This document shows, piece by piece, positions 10,114 to 21,000 of a DNA stretch of 64,000 nucleotides. The notes below the pieces were generated by a model that did not search any database, was not told the DNA's origin, and was given only the letters and a program-made list of their open reading frames with translations. The stretch comes from Streptomyces caelestis (GTDB lineage: Bacteria > Actinomycetota > Actinomycetes > Streptomycetales > Streptomycetaceae), in contig NZ_LGCN01000199.1 of NCBI RefSeq assembly GCF_001279005.1, positions 95,734-159,733 of the forward strand. The letters run 5' to 3'. Positions within the stretch are counted from its first letter, which is position 1. Each line of letters starts with the position of its first letter. Both the position numbers and the translations under genes were made by a program.

Positions 10114-10536
10114 TCAGGCTATGGACGCCGAGACGACGGCGGACACCGCGAGGTTGCAGGACGCCGTCACCCAGACCGCGGGGTGGGGTTCGGGCTCGAC
10201 CAGCGTGGCACCGAGCCGTCCCGGAGTGATGAGATCCACCACCAGGAACGCCACGGCCATCATCACCAGACCCAGCACGCCGAACGCCGCGGTCGACACC
10301 AGTCCCTTGCCGAAGTCCTCGTACGTGGTCCAGATCGACGTGAACACGATCCCGCCGATGCCGAGCAGCGCGGAACTCAGCACCACCGCGGCGTTGCGGT
10401 TGCGCTCCTGCCAGATCTGCCGGCCGAGCTTTCCGGGCGTCAACACGTCGACCAGGACGATGCCGAGGACCAGCAGGCCCAGACCGAGTGCGCCGTAGGC
10501 GGTGGCCCGGCCGAGTCCGTTGACGATGTCGCTCAT
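10114..10536 (-). CDS. DUF350 family membrane protein
   Basis: This 140-residue protein has four hydrophobic segments in two similar pairs: YGALGLGLLVLGIVLVDVLT, AVVLSSALLGIGGIVFTSIW, AFGVLGLVMMAVAFLVVDLI and AVWVTASCNLAVSAVVSASI. The internal repeat VLVDVLTPGKLG / LVVDLITPGRLG is characteristic of DUF350. The family is an uncharacterised inner-membrane protein. ATG at 10536 is preceded by GGAG. The frame is open much further upstream, but that part is low-complexity and overlaps the divergent gene. Confidence 0.85.
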   Translation of the reverse strand: MSDIVNGLGRATAYGALGLGLLVLGIVLVDVLTPGKLGRQIWQERNRNAAVVLSSALLGIGGIVFTSIWTTYEDFGKGLVSTAAFGVLGLVMMAVAFLVVDLITPGRLGATLVEPEPHPAVWVTASCNLAVSAVVSASIA

Positions 10537-10993
10537 GGGGGTGCCGGCTCCGTAGCGTGAGGGATCGTGAATGATCGCGGTCAAGGGCGAGCAAAATGTA
10601 GCGCACCCGTCCGCCACCCGGCGGGGTGCCTTGTCGTGCCCTCCGGCCGACGCCGTCCGCGCGGACGGCGAAGCGGGCGGCCCCGTCGCCCCGGCCCGGC
10701 GGCTCGCGGCGTCACGGGCGGTCCCCGCCCGGCACCGCCCACTCGGCCGGCTCGCTCCCGCGGAACCCGGCGTCGAAGTGGCAGGGCCGCACGGTGGGTC
10801 CGCGGACGAAGTCGGCCGCCCCCGGCTCCCCGACGGTCGTCCTGCGCACGGCCGGCGTGGCGCATGAGGGCGCGATCGGGCGGCGACTCGACTGCTTGCG
10901 AAGGGACGTGCCCGGTTCGCCGGCGAGGAGTCATGTCCGCGCGCATCCGGGGCATCAGAAGCCAGTCGGACGGATCGAGCAGGAGGACCCGCC
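10537..10993. other. Intergenic stretch, no gene recognised
   Basis: The frames here are open because of composition. A short minus-strand trace (DFVRGPTVRPCHFDAGFRGS, about 10740-10830) looks slightly protein-like but has no start, no usual length and no family I recognise. The region should contain the promoters for the flanking divergent genes. Confidence 0.45.
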
Positions 10994-11350
10994 ATGAGCA
11001 GGGGCAGCCGCACTCTCATCGCCCTGTACGTCGTCGTCGGCCTCTGGCTCTCCTTCTGCACCGTACGCACCTGGGGCGCCGTCCCCCTCTGGACCACCCT
11101 CGCGATGACGGTCGCCTCGCTCGCTCCCGTGACCGGTGTCGTGCGGGAGACCGTCATCGCCGACGAACGGCGTGCCGTCGCCGTCCTGCGGGAACGGGAG
11201 GGGCGCCGGGCGGCGTGGCGCGACGCGGCGGCCGCCGCGCTCGCGCAGGCCGAGGTGGAGGCCGCGTGCTGCGAACGCTGGTGGACGTCGTGCGCGACCG
11301 AGCACGACCCCGGTTGCGCGCACCGGACCTCGTGGGGCACGACGGCGTGA
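10994..11350 (+). CDS. Small membrane-anchored hypothetical protein
   Basis: The 118-residue protein has two hydrophobic segments near the N-terminus (LIALYVVVGLWLSFCTV and LWTTLAMTVASLAPVTGVV). An alanine/arginine-rich helical stretch (RRAVAVLREREGRRAAWRDA) follows, and then a cysteine-containing tail with CCERWW and CATEHDPGCAH. It looks like a two-TM protein with a cytoplasmic tail. GGAGG at 10981-10985 precedes the ATG. I do not recognise a family. Confidence 0.6.
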   Translation: MSRGSRTLIALYVVVGLWLSFCTVRTWGAVPLWTTLAMTVASLAPVTGVVRETVIADERRAVAVLREREGRRAAWRDAAAAALAQAEVEAACCERWWTSCATEHDPGCAHRTSWGTTA

Positions 11351-11409
11351 ACGGGTCCCCGGGACCGGCCCGGGTGCCGCACCACCGCATCCTGGTCCGT
11401 ACCAGGGGC

Positions 11410-11438
11410 TTGACGCCCTCTTATCTCACTCCTTGAAT
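11410..11438 (+). promoter_or_regulatory. Candidate promoter/operator of the GH16 gene
   Basis: TTGACG (11410-11415) and TTGAAT (11433-11438) are spaced by 17 bp and lie about 80 bases before the GH16 start. The inverted repeat CTTGA-A-TCAAG (11432-11442) overlaps the -10 and could be a repressor site. There is no experimental support. Confidence 0.4.
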
Positions 11439-11519
11439 CAAGTAGGTGCACCTTCACCCCCCCCACAACCTCGGTCGGCGCACCCGTGCATCCGGGTCGC
11501 CGTACGGAAAGGGAGAGCC

Positions 11520-12752
11520 ATGTCCTCTCCGCGCAGACTCCGCAGACGGCTGATCGCCGCCGTGTCCGCCGCGCTGGTCGCGTCCGGTGCGGCAGGGACC
11601 GCGACGGCGGAACCGGCCGATGCCGCCGCCGCGGCGGCCGTGACGTTCTCGGACACCTTCGACGGGCCCGCCGGCGCGGCGGTCGACTCCTCGAAGTGGC
11701 AGACCGAGACCGGCGACAACGTCAACAACCACGAGCGGCAGTACTACACGTCCGGCAACAGGAACGCCGCCCTGGACGGCCAGGGACATCTGGTGATCAC
11801 GGCCCGCAAGGAGAACCCGGCCAACTACCAGTGCTGGTACGGCGCCTGCCAGTACACCTCGGCCCGGCTCAACACCTCCGGCAGGTTCACCGCGCAGTAC
11901 GGGCACGTCGAGGCGCGGATGAAGGTCCCGCGCGGACAGGGCATGTGGCCGGCGTTCTGGATGCTGGGCACGCCGGTCGACTGGCCGGACTCGGGCGAGA
12001 TCGACATCATGGAGAACGTCGGCTTCGAGCCCTCCACGGTGCACGGCACGATCCACGGTCCCGGCTACTCCGGCTCCGGCGGCATCGGCGCCGGCTACAC
12101 CCTGCCGGGCGGCCAGGCCTTCGCGGACGCCTTCCACACCTTCGCCGTCGACTGGGCGCCGGACTCGATCACCTGGTCCGTGGACGGCAACGTCTACCAG
12201 CGGCGCACCCCCGCCGACCTCGGCGGGAAGCAATGGGTGTTCAACAAGCCGTACTTCCTGATCCTCAACCTCGCGGTGGGCGGCTACTGGCCCGGCGACC
12301 CGGACGGCTCCACCGCCTTCCCGCAGCAACTCGTCGTGGACCACGTGTCGGTGACGACCGGTGACTCCCCGGCCGGCGGCGCGATCCGGGGCCTGGCCGG
12401 CAAGTGCGTCGACGTCGCCGGGGCCGGCACCGCCAACGGCACGGCCGTACAGCTCTACGACTGCAACGGCACCTCCGCGCAGAACTGGACCGTGGGCTCC
12501 GACGGCACGATCCGCGCCCTCGGCAAGTGCCTGGACGTCGCCTCGGGCGGCACGGCCGACGGCACCCCCGTGCAACTGTGGGACTGCAACGGAACCGCCG
12601 CCCAGAAGTGGGTCGTCACCGGGGCGCGTGACATCGTCAACCCGCAGGCCGACAAGTGCCTGGACGTGACCGGCAACAACTCCGCCAACGCCACCCGCCT
12701 GCAGATCTGGACCTGCACGGGCGCCGCCAACCAGAAGTGGACGGTGGGCTGA
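11520..12752 (+). CDS. Secreted GH16 beta-glucanase with C-terminal ricin-type (CBM13) domain
   Basis: The 410-residue preprotein starts with an arginine-rich n-region and hydrophobic core (RRLRRRLIAAVSAALVASG) and likely cleaves after TATA or PADA (residues about 30-35). Residues about 40-285 are a glycoside hydrolase family 16 domain with the catalytic signature GEIDIMENVG (nucleophile E160, D162, acid/base E165), which points to an endo-beta-1,3-glucanase (laminarinase type). Residues about 290-410 are a beta-trefoil of three repeats, each with KCLDV/KCVDV and a QxW motif (QNWTV, QKWVV, QKWTV). This is a carbohydrate-binding ricin-type lectin. The role is extracellular glucan breakdown. 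A longer upstream frame is not credible. Confidence 0.93.
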   Translation: MSSPRRLRRRLIAAVSAALVASGAAGTATAEPADAAAAAAVTFSDTFDGPAGAAVDSSKWQTETGDNVNNHERQYYTSGNRNAALDGQGHLVITARKENPANYQCWYGACQYTSARLNTSGRFTAQYGHVEARMKVPRGQGMWPAFWMLGTPVDWPDSGEIDIMENVGFEPSTVHGTIHGPGYSGSGGIGAGYTLPGGQAFADAFHTFAVDWAPDSITWSVDGNVYQRRTPADLGGKQWVFNKPYFLILNLAVGGYWPGDPDGSTAFPQQLVVDHVSVTTGDSPAGGAIRGLAGKCVDVAGAGTANGTAVQLYDCNGTSAQNWTVGSDGTIRALGKCLDVASGGTADGTPVQLWDCNGTAAQKWVVTGARDIVNPQADKCLDVTGNNSANATRLQIWTCTGAANQKWTVG

Positions 12753-13140
12753 GCCCGTGAGACGTCCCCGCTCGGCCCCGGGCCGGACCGTGGCGGCGCC
12801 CGGCCTGCTCGCCGCCGTTCTCGGCGCGGTGGGCCCGGCCTCGCCACGCCCGGCGAGCGGGGGAGCGGCGAGCGCACACCGGCGTTCGTGACGGCGTCGT
12901 CGACGGCGGCGCTCGACATGGGCGTGTACTGCGTGCCGGCCGCGCTCGCCGACCGGCGGGCCTTCTTCCGCTGGACGGCGCCCTTCAGGCTGCCGACCTG
13001 CACGGTGTTCGCGGCTGCCGTGATCGGCGGCAGGGCGCCGGCGGCGTTCGTCGGCGTGGCGGTGCGGGAGGGCCGCGGCTCCCTCGCGACGGGCGCCGCG
13101 CTCCGGTGCGAACGGCGGGCCGGCACGGACGCGAGGTGAA
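12753..13140. other. Gap with no convincing gene
   Basis: A GTG at 12758 opens a short frame with a signal-like run (TVAAPGLLAAVLGAVGPA) that stops after about 44 codons. An 83-codon frame (12888-13139) follows that I cannot assign. Together they may be eroded secreted-protein DNA, but there is too little to name it. Confidence 0.4.
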
Positions 13141-13191
13141 CACCCGCCGCCCCGGACCGCCCCGGACCGGTCCGGTCCGGGGCGGCGGGTG
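13141..13191. terminator. Strong bidirectional hairpin terminator
   Basis: CACCCGCCGCCCCGGACC (13141-13158) pairs perfectly over 18 bp with GGTCCGGGGCGGCGGGTG (13174-13191). It sits between the plus-strand GH16 region and the end of the minus-strand acyltransferase. Confidence 0.8.
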
Positions 13192-13219
13192 TGGTGCGGC
13201 CGGTCGCCGCCCGGCCGGG

Positions 13220-14350
13220 TCAGCGCTTGAACGCCCAGGGGAGCCTCGGTTCCACCGCCCAGCGGAAGACCCGTCGCACCGGCGGGGTGCACAGCGCCGT
13301 CACCACCGCGGCGGCCACCAGGGTGACCGTGACCTCGCCGAGCGGGCGGTACAGCCAGTCCGGGTCGTACCAGCCCCAGTACTTGCTGACCTGTGCGACG
13401 AAACCGTGCAGGAGGTAGCCGTACAGCGTGGCCGCGCCCAGCGTCGTGAACCAGGTCCGCCGCCCCGGCACCCAGGCGAGGAAACAGGCGACGAGGAGCA
13501 GCGAGCAGCCGAACAGGACCAGGGTCACGACGGGGCCGTACCAGGCCGGGGCGGACAGTTCCTGCGCGCTGTCCCGGTGGTAGAGCCAGCCGGGCGTGAC
13601 CCGCGGAACCGCCCAGTACGCCACGGCCAGCGCCCCCGCGAACACCGGTACGGCCAGGATCCGCACCCGGCGGCGGCGCACCAGGTGGAAGTGCTCGGGC
13701 CGCAGGACGAGACCGAGCACGAAGTACGGCAGGAACTGCAGCACGCGCTGCACGTCGAGGTCTTCGCCGAGCGACGGGGACACCGTCGCCAGCATGGCGA
13801 CGACGAGCGCGAGGGGAACCGGCCACCGTACGAGCTTCCAGAGCGGCGTGGTGAGCCGCCACACGAACAACGCGGCCAGGAACCAGGTCAGGTACAACGG
13901 CTCCAGAAGGGTGACCGGCCGGTCGGGGACGCCGTCCGTCCACCGGGTGAAGAAGGTGTACGCCGTCTCGAACACGACGTACGGCAGGACGACGCCGGTG
14001 ATCAGTCGTCCGACACGCTCCGGACTGCCGTCGAAGCCGCGCGAATGGTAGCCCGCGACGACGATGAACGCGGGCATGTGGAACGCGTAGACGAGCATGT
14101 ACAGCGCGCTGACGGCCCGGCTGCCGTCGCGCAGCGGTTCCCAGGCGTGCCCCACCGCGACCAGGACGATCGCCAGGTACTTGGCGTTGTCGAAGAACGC
14201 GTCACGCCGCGGTGCCCGCCGCGGCGTGACGTCCTGTCCGGCGGGCGCCCGCGGCGCTCGGGTGCCGCTCGCGTCGGCCGTGGGGCCCGGCCGGGACGCG
14301 GCGGTGTCTCCGGGGCGGGACGTGGCGGCAGGGGTGTGGGGCGAGGACAT
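13220..14350 (-). CDS. Acyltransferase 3 family membrane protein
   Basis: The 376-residue protein has a disordered Pro/Ser/Arg-rich N-terminal segment of about 60 residues. An integral-membrane acyltransferase_3 domain follows with about ten hydrophobic helices. The opening RDAFFDNAKYLAIVLVAVGH (DNAKYxxIxLVxxGH), MLVYAFHMPAFIVVAGYHSR (the FHMPxFFxxSG-type motif) and the last helix region TLGAATLYGYLLHGFVAQVS are typical of fucose-4-O-acetylase-like acyltransferases. Such enzymes move acyl groups from a cytoplasmic donor to sugars or other acceptors at the membrane. ATG 14350 has GAGGCGG upstream. The substrate is unknown. Confidence 0.85.
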   Translation of the reverse strand: MSSPHTPAATSRPGDTAASRPGPTADASGTRAPRAPAGQDVTPRRAPRRDAFFDNAKYLAIVLVAVGHAWEPLRDGSRAVSALYMLVYAFHMPAFIVVAGYHSRGFDGSPERVGRLITGVVLPYVVFETAYTFFTRWTDGVPDRPVTLLEPLYLTWFLAALFVWRLTTPLWKLVRWPVPLALVVAMLATVSPSLGEDLDVQRVLQFLPYFVLGLVLRPEHFHLVRRRRVRILAVPVFAGALAVAYWAVPRVTPGWLYHRDSAQELSAPAWYGPVVTLVLFGCSLLLVACFLAWVPGRRTWFTTLGAATLYGYLLHGFVAQVSKYWGWYDPDWLYRPLGEVTVTLVAAAVVTALCTPPVRRVFRWAVEPRLPWAFKR

Positions 14351-14528
14351 CCCAGCCGCCTCACCCGTTCCGAGGGTGGTCAAACCTGTGAGGTGTCCGG
14401 CCGCGCCGGCCCGGACGCGCACGCCCGGCACCGTCGGCTTTGCTTTTCTTTTACCGTCCGGGAACATGGTCGCGGCCGCGTCCGTTTGACCGGACGGACC
14501 GTGACAGCGACAGAAGAGGTGGCACCAA

Positions 14529-15080
14529 GTGGCGATGTTCGACCGGCTCAAGGAACAGGCCAGGGCTCTCCAGCAGTCCCAGGGCGCACGGACGGGGGGC
14601 GGACAGGGGCACGGGCACGGCTCCTCCTCGGGCGGCGGCTCCAAGGCCCAGCTGATGGGGCTGTTCAAGTCCCAGCTCGCGTCGGCCAAGGCGGAGCTCA
14701 AGAGCGGCGCCTACCGGGACGCCAGCATGGCGATGTGCGCGCTGGTCGCCGCGGCCGACGGCCGGGTCGACCCGGCCGAGCGGCAGCGCGTGGAGGAACT
14801 GATCGCCTCCAACGAGGTGTTGCAGAACTTCCCGGCGGACCAGCTCCGCAAGCGGTTCAACGAGCACGTGGACCGGCTCACGGCCGACTTCGAGCTGGGC
14901 AGGGCCAAGGCGCTGGAGGACATCGCCAAGGCGGCGAAGAAGCCGGTCGAGGCCCGGGCCGTCGTCCAGACCGGCCTCGTCGTCGCCGGGGCCGACGGCA
15001 GCTTCGAACCGGCCGAGCAGTACGCCGTGCGCGACGCCTGCTCGGCCCTCGGCCTGTCACCGACGGAGTTCGGCGTCTGA
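14529..15080 (+). CDS. TerB-family tellurite-resistance-like protein
   Basis: This 183-residue protein has a Gln/Gly/His-rich N-terminal linker (residues about 10-38, with GQGHGHGSSSGGGSK). A TerB-like all-helical domain follows. Two acidic metal-type motifs, CALVAAADGRVDPAER and GLVVAGADGSFEPAE, are the paired TerB signatures. Tellurite-resistance (Ter) proteins act in membrane-associated stress complexes with unclear chemistry. GTG 14529 is placed by GAGG at 14516-14519, and ATG 14535 is an alternative. The 3' end overlaps the convergent megasynthase gene by 24 bases. Confidence 0.85.
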   Translation: MAMFDRLKEQARALQQSQGARTGGGQGHGHGSSSGGGSKAQLMGLFKSQLASAKAELKSGAYRDASMAMCALVAAADGRVDPAERQRVEELIASNEVLQNFPADQLRKRFNEHVDRLTADFELGRAKALEDIAKAAKKPVEARAVVQTGLVVAGADGSFEPAEQYAVRDACSALGLSPTEFGV

Positions 15081-18000
15081 CGTCGGCTCGCAGGGACCCG
15101 CGCCCGGTGCGGGGGCGACGAGGTGACCGAGCAGGTGCAGCGGCGCCGCCGTGACCCCGGCTTCCTCCACGGCGTCCCAGTGGGCCCGCGCCACCGCCGC
15201 GTCCACCAGGCCGTGCACCAGCGGCAGCCGGTCGTCCGAGGCGCGCAGCAGGGACTCGGTGCGGCAGGAGGCCAGGGTTCCCTCGATCCAGGGCTGGGCG
15301 AGATGGCCGGCCGCCACCGCGGCCGGGAGGTCGGCGGCGACCTCCCGGTCGGTGCGGCCGACGTGCAGCAGCCCGCCGCCCAGGATCAGGACGTCGCTCC
15401 GTTCCCGCATACGGGCGAGGGCCCGTCCGGTGTCGAAGCAGTGCGGGAAGGAGTCGTCGACCACGACGGCGCCGGGCCGGAGCCGGTCGACGTCGAGCAC
15501 CGCCGTCGCCCCGCTCACCGCCGTCACCAGCAGATCCGCGGCGTGCACGGCGTCCGGCAGCATCCGCCGCGCCTCGACGACCTCCACCTCGCCCGCCTGC
15601 CCGCGCTCCTTCAGCCGGCGGCCGAGCTCCCCCAGCCGTGGCCCGCTGCCGCGCACATCGCACAGCAGCAGACGCCGGGGCGGGCGGGCGGCCAGCGACA
15701 GCAGCAGTTCGAGCGAGGACGCGCCGATCGAACCCAGCCCGGCGAACGCCACCTCCAGGTCCCCGAGATCCCGGCCGGTCGCCTCCAGCGCCGCGTGCAC
15801 GGTCCTGACCACCGACACCACCGTCGCCGCGTGCCCCGTCGTCACCGCCGACGGGTACCGCCGGTGCCGCAGCACGTCGAAGCCGTATCCGGTCAGCGAC
15901 GGGATCATCCCGGCGAGGGAGACGCAGCGCGCTCCCAGGGAGGCGGCCAGCGACACCGCGCGAGCGGTCTGGTCCACCAGGCCGGCCCCCCGCCCGAGTT
16001 CGTCGGCGAACAGCGGCACGCACACGAAACCCGACCTGCCCAGCGGTGTGCGCACCGTCTCCAGCAGCCTCGGGCCGCCGTCGGGGAACAACAGGTCGCG
16101 CACCTCGGCCCGGGGCAGCGCCGCCTCGGGCAGGCCGGCCAGCCGTGCGAGATGCCCCGGCGCCGGCAGGTAGCCGACCAGGGCCGCGTCCATCGTCCCC
16201 CGCCGCCTCCCCGGCGGGGGCGCCACGGCCCGGCGGTTCCCGGCCGCCCGCACCAGACGGTCGCGCACCGAGCGGACGAACCCGTCGAGCGCGGCCGGCG
16301 AGAACGCGGCGGCGCAGCCCCGGACCGTGACCCGCAGCCCGTCACCGTCCGGCCGCACCGCCATGAACAGGTCCGTCGCCGACGACGGCGGCAGGAACAT
16401 GCTGCCCCCCGCCTCCCACGACACCCGCAGCGTGCCGTCGCCCCGCGGGGCCAGCGCGGCGAAGTCGAGGTGGCTGAAGAAGAACTGCGACGTCACGGGC
16501 AGACCGTCGGCGTGCCGCGGAACCACGTCCTCGTGGGCGCGCGCCTCCTCGGCCTCCGCCACGATCCGGCGCAGCGCGTCACCGAACTCCCCGTCCGCCA
16601 GGGGCGCCCCGGCCGCCCCGGCCGGCCGCACGGGCACGGCGGTGGCGAACGGCCCGAAGACCCGGTGCGCGTCGGGCAGCGCACGGTCCCGGCCGCTGAC
16701 CGCCAGACCCACGACCAGGTCCGGCCGGCCCGTCACCGCCGTCAGCTCCTGGTAGTAGGCGGTCAGCAGCGGGGCGTACAGCGTGGTCCGCGCGGCCGAG
16801 GCGACCTCGCGCAGGGCGGCCGTCAGCGTCGCGTCGAGCGTGAACCCGGCCGACTCGAAACGCCGGACGCCGCCCTCGGCGGCGGTACGCAGCACCGGCG
16901 GCCGGTACGGGGCGTTCAGCCGGTCGGCCCGGGCCCGGTGTCCCGCCGCGGCCGGTGCGCCGGCGCCGGGCCCGGCCACCGCCAGGGCGTGGTCGCGGAA
17001 GCCGGACCGCGGCGCGGGCGGTCCGGGCTCCGTGCCGTCCGCCAGCCGGTCGTACGTCTCGGTGAGTTCCCGTATCAGCAGCGCCGAACTGTAACCGTCG
17101 CCGATGAGATGGTGCGCGTGCACCAGCAGGACGTGTTCCTCCCGCTCCAGGGTGAGCACCCGAAGCCGCAGCAGTGGCCACGCCCAGGGTTCCAGGCGCC
17201 GTTCGGCCTCGGCCGCGGCCCGCTCGTCCACCTCGGCCGGACCGGCGACCGTCTCGAAGTCGACCGGCAGCCGCAGCGACCGGGGCAGCTCCTGCTGGAC
17301 GGGCGGCCGGGCACCGGAGGGAAAGACGGTGCGCAGCATGCCGTGGCGCTCCACCAGCACGTCCACCGCCCGCTGGAAGAGGTCCGGATCCAGCGGCCCG
17401 GACAGCCGGAGCCGCGCCAGCCACGTCCCGCCGCCCGGTGAGAGCGCCTCGGCGAGGAGGAAGCCGCGCTGACCGGGAGTGACGGGGAACGGACCCGGCT
17501 CCCGGTCGCCGGCCGGAACGGGCCCGCCGTCCCCGGCCCCGGCGTTCCCGGTTCCGGCCACGGAGCCCTCTTCCGCGGCGGCGTCCACGGCCCCCGCCAG
17601 CGCGGCGAGGGTGCGGTGACGGTAGATCACGGTCGGCCGGGGCAGCGGCCCCGCCCGCTCCGCGAGCCGGGCGAACACCTCCAGGACGAGCAGTGAATCG
17701 CCGCCCAGTCCGAAGAAGTCGTCCTCCCGGCACACGGCGGTCACCCGTAGCACCGCGCACCAGATCGCCGCCAGCCGGCGCTCGGTCGCCGTGGCCGGCG
17801 GGGTCCTCCCGTCACCGGGCGACGCGTCCGGACCGCCGAGGACGGCCCCGGGGTCCGTCGACAGGAGCGCCGACCGGTCGACCTTGCCGGTTCCGGTCAG
17901 CGGCAGCGCGTCGACGGGCGTGATCCGCGCCGGGACCATGTACGACGGCAGCAGCCCGGCCAGATGCCGGCGCACCTCACCCGCGACCGGCCGTTCGGCA

Positions 18001-21000
18001 CCCCTCCGGGTGGTGACGAAGGCGAGCAGCCGCCCCTCGTGCGCGAGCACCACGGCCCGCCCGACACCGGGACAGGTCTGCAGCGCCGCCTCCACCTCTC
18101 CCGGCTCCACCCGGTTCCCGCGGACCTTCACCTGGTCGTCGAGCCGCCCCAGGAACTCCAGGACGCCGTCCGCCGACCGGCGCACCCGGTCCCCGCTGCG
18201 GTACCAGCGCCGCCCCCCGCGCATCGTGAACGCCCGTGCGGTCAGCTCCGGTTCGCCCAGGTAGCCGGGGGTCAGACCGACGCCCGCGATGAGCAGCTCC
18301 CCGGCCTCGCCCGCCCCGCACACGGCGCCGTCGGCGTCGACCACCTCCAGCAGGGCGCCGGCCGCGGCCCGCCCGATCGGCAGCCGCCGCACCCCGTCGC
18401 CCGGACGCGCCCCGATGACGTGGCAGGTGGCGTTGACGGTCGTCTCGGTCGGCCCGTACAGGTTCGCGATCCGCGTGCCGCTCCCGAACAGGTCGAACCA
18501 GCGCCGCACGTGCTCCACGGGCAGCGCCTCACCGCCGACGTGCACCCAGCGCAGCGCCGACAGGTCCACCGGCTCCACGCCCCGCGCCGCCCGCGCCTCG
18601 GCGGCCGACAGCAGCTGCTCCCACAGCGTCGGAACGGAACTCCACACGGTCACCCGCGCCCGCTCCACGTGCGCCAGCAACAGCTCGGGGTCCCGCAGCA
18701 GGTTCCTGGGCACGGTCACCACGGCGCCGCCCGCCAGCAGCGGGGCGAGCAACTGGCGCACCGAGGCGTCGAAGCACGGCGACGCGGTCTGCGCGAGCCG
18801 GTCGTCGGGGCCGTAGCCGAAGGCGCCGACGGCCCAGTCGAGGTAGTTCTCCATCGCCCGGTGGGTGACCGGCACCGCCTTCGGGCGCCCCGTCGACCCG
18901 GAGGTGAAGATGACGTACGCGATCGCCCCGGGATCCGGCGCGGCGACGGTGCGCCCGTCGTCGTCGGACGGTTCGTCGGCCGCCACCGTCCGCACGCCGG
19001 TCAGGGCCCGGGCGAGGCGCAGGGTGGGGGAGTGGCACACCACCGTGGAGGCGCTCGTACGGGTCAGCTGATCGGCCAGCCTGGCCCGGGGGTGCTCCGG
19101 ATCCAGCGGGACCCAGCCGGCCCCGGCCCGCAGGACGCCCACCACACCCACCACCGTGTCCGCGCCCGGCTCGGTGAGCAGTCCGACCAGGTCACCCGGA
19201 CGGACGCCGTGGGTGCGCAGCCGTGCCGCGAGGGCGGCGGAGGCGCGGTCGAGCTCCCCGTACGTCAGGGACGCCTCCCCGGCGTCGACGGCGGTCGCGC
19301 CGGGGCGCGCACGGAACCGGTCGAGCAGCCGGGTCACCAGGGGGAGACGCCCGCCGGGCAGCGCGGACGGCGCCGGTCCGGGCGTGGGCAGGAGTGCCGC
19401 CAGCTCCCCCCGGAACTCCCGGTCCAGACGTGCCACGGTGGCCCGTTCGAACAGCGGCGCCGGGAAGTTCCACGACAGGCGCAGCACCGGACCGTCCGCC
19501 CAGCACAGCAGGGACAGCCGGGTCGTCGCCGACCCGGTGCCGGCCGCGGTCGCCGCCACCTCCACCGGGCAGCCGGGGGCCGCCACGGCCGGGAACCTGG
19601 CGAAGCTGAAGCCCGCCGGGCTCACCGTGCGGGGCCCGGCGCCGTCGCCGGGCAGCATCGCGGCCAGGTCCAGGCTGCTCACCCCGGCGTGCCGCTCGCT
19701 CTCCAGCCACAGGCGGCGCACCCGCTCCGCCAGCGCCACGACCGGCTCCTCGCCGTCCACCTCGCACAGCAGCGGCAGGGTGTCGGCGAGCGGACCGACG
19801 AGCCGGTCCACACCGTCGAAGCGGTCGTCGCGGCCGGCCCTGGCCACGTTCACGGCGACGTCCCGGCGCCCCGTCCACCGCGCGAGGCAGCGCGCGTACG
19901 CGGCGAGGAGCAGGTGGAACAGGGACACGCCGTGCGCGGCGGCGAGCCGTTCGAGACCGGTGCTCAGCTCCGCGTCGAACACGCCGTGGTGCTGCAGGAT
20001 CGGGCCGGCCGCGGGAGCGTCGGGGTCACCGTCGTAGGGCAGCCGCGGGGGCGTGCCGCGCGTGGCGAGACGCTCCGCCCAGTGGCGCCGGACGGCGTCC
20101 GGCACGCCGGAGTGCCGCGTGCCCGCCGCGTACCGCGCGAAGTCCGGTGCGGAGCGCGCCCGTCGCGGTGCGGGTTCTCCGTGCCACAGCGCGGTGTACG
20201 CGGTCCACAGTTCCCCGGCGAGGAGGTTGAGGCTGTACCCGTCGACGGCCGCGTGGTGCACGACCAGCAGCAGATGGGCGAGTTCCGGCTCCTGGCGGAG
20301 CAGCACGGCGCGTACCGGCGGACCCGCCGTCAGGTCGAAGGGCCGGTTGCACACGGCGGACTCGACGCCGGCCACGTCCTCGGCGGCGCAGTCCCGCACC
20401 TCGTACCAGTCCGCCACCAAAACCGGCGCCGCCACCCGCTGCGTCGGCCGCCCGCCCGAGGTGTCCACCCGCAGCCGCAGCATGCCGTGCCGGTCCGCCA
20501 GGTGGGCCAGCGCCCGGCCGAGGACGCCGGTGTCGAGCGGGCCGCGGACCGTCAGCCGCAGATGGCCGCGGGCCGGGACGTCCGGGTGGAGCAGGCTGCT
20601 GGTGTGCAGCGCGAGCTGGACGGGCGTCAGCGCGAAGGGCTCGCCGTCCGGGCGGCCCGGGGCCCGTTCGTCGAGGTGGGCGGCGAGTTCGCGCACGGTC
20701 CGGTGCTCGAAGAAGAGCGTGGTGGGCAGGGACCGCCCCAGCTTCCGCTCCAGCCGTTTGACGAGGTCGACGGCGCCCAGCGAGTCCAGCCCCAGGGACA
20801 GGAACGGCGTGTCGTCGTCGACCGTCGCCGGCGGCACCTCGAGGGTCCGCGCCAGCAGCTCCCGCAGGACGGCGGCCGTACCGGAGGAGGCCGGGGCCGG
20901 CCCGCTCGTCCCGTCGGCCGTGGACGGCGGCACCGGGGCGACCGGGGCGACCGGGGCGACCGGGGCGACCGGGGCGACCGGGGGCGCCACGGGCGCCAGG

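Noticed and set aside
12888..13139. An 83-codon ORF after the GH16 gene
   Set aside because: It has no SD, no recognisable family and no clear start, and the composition is like the shadows around it.
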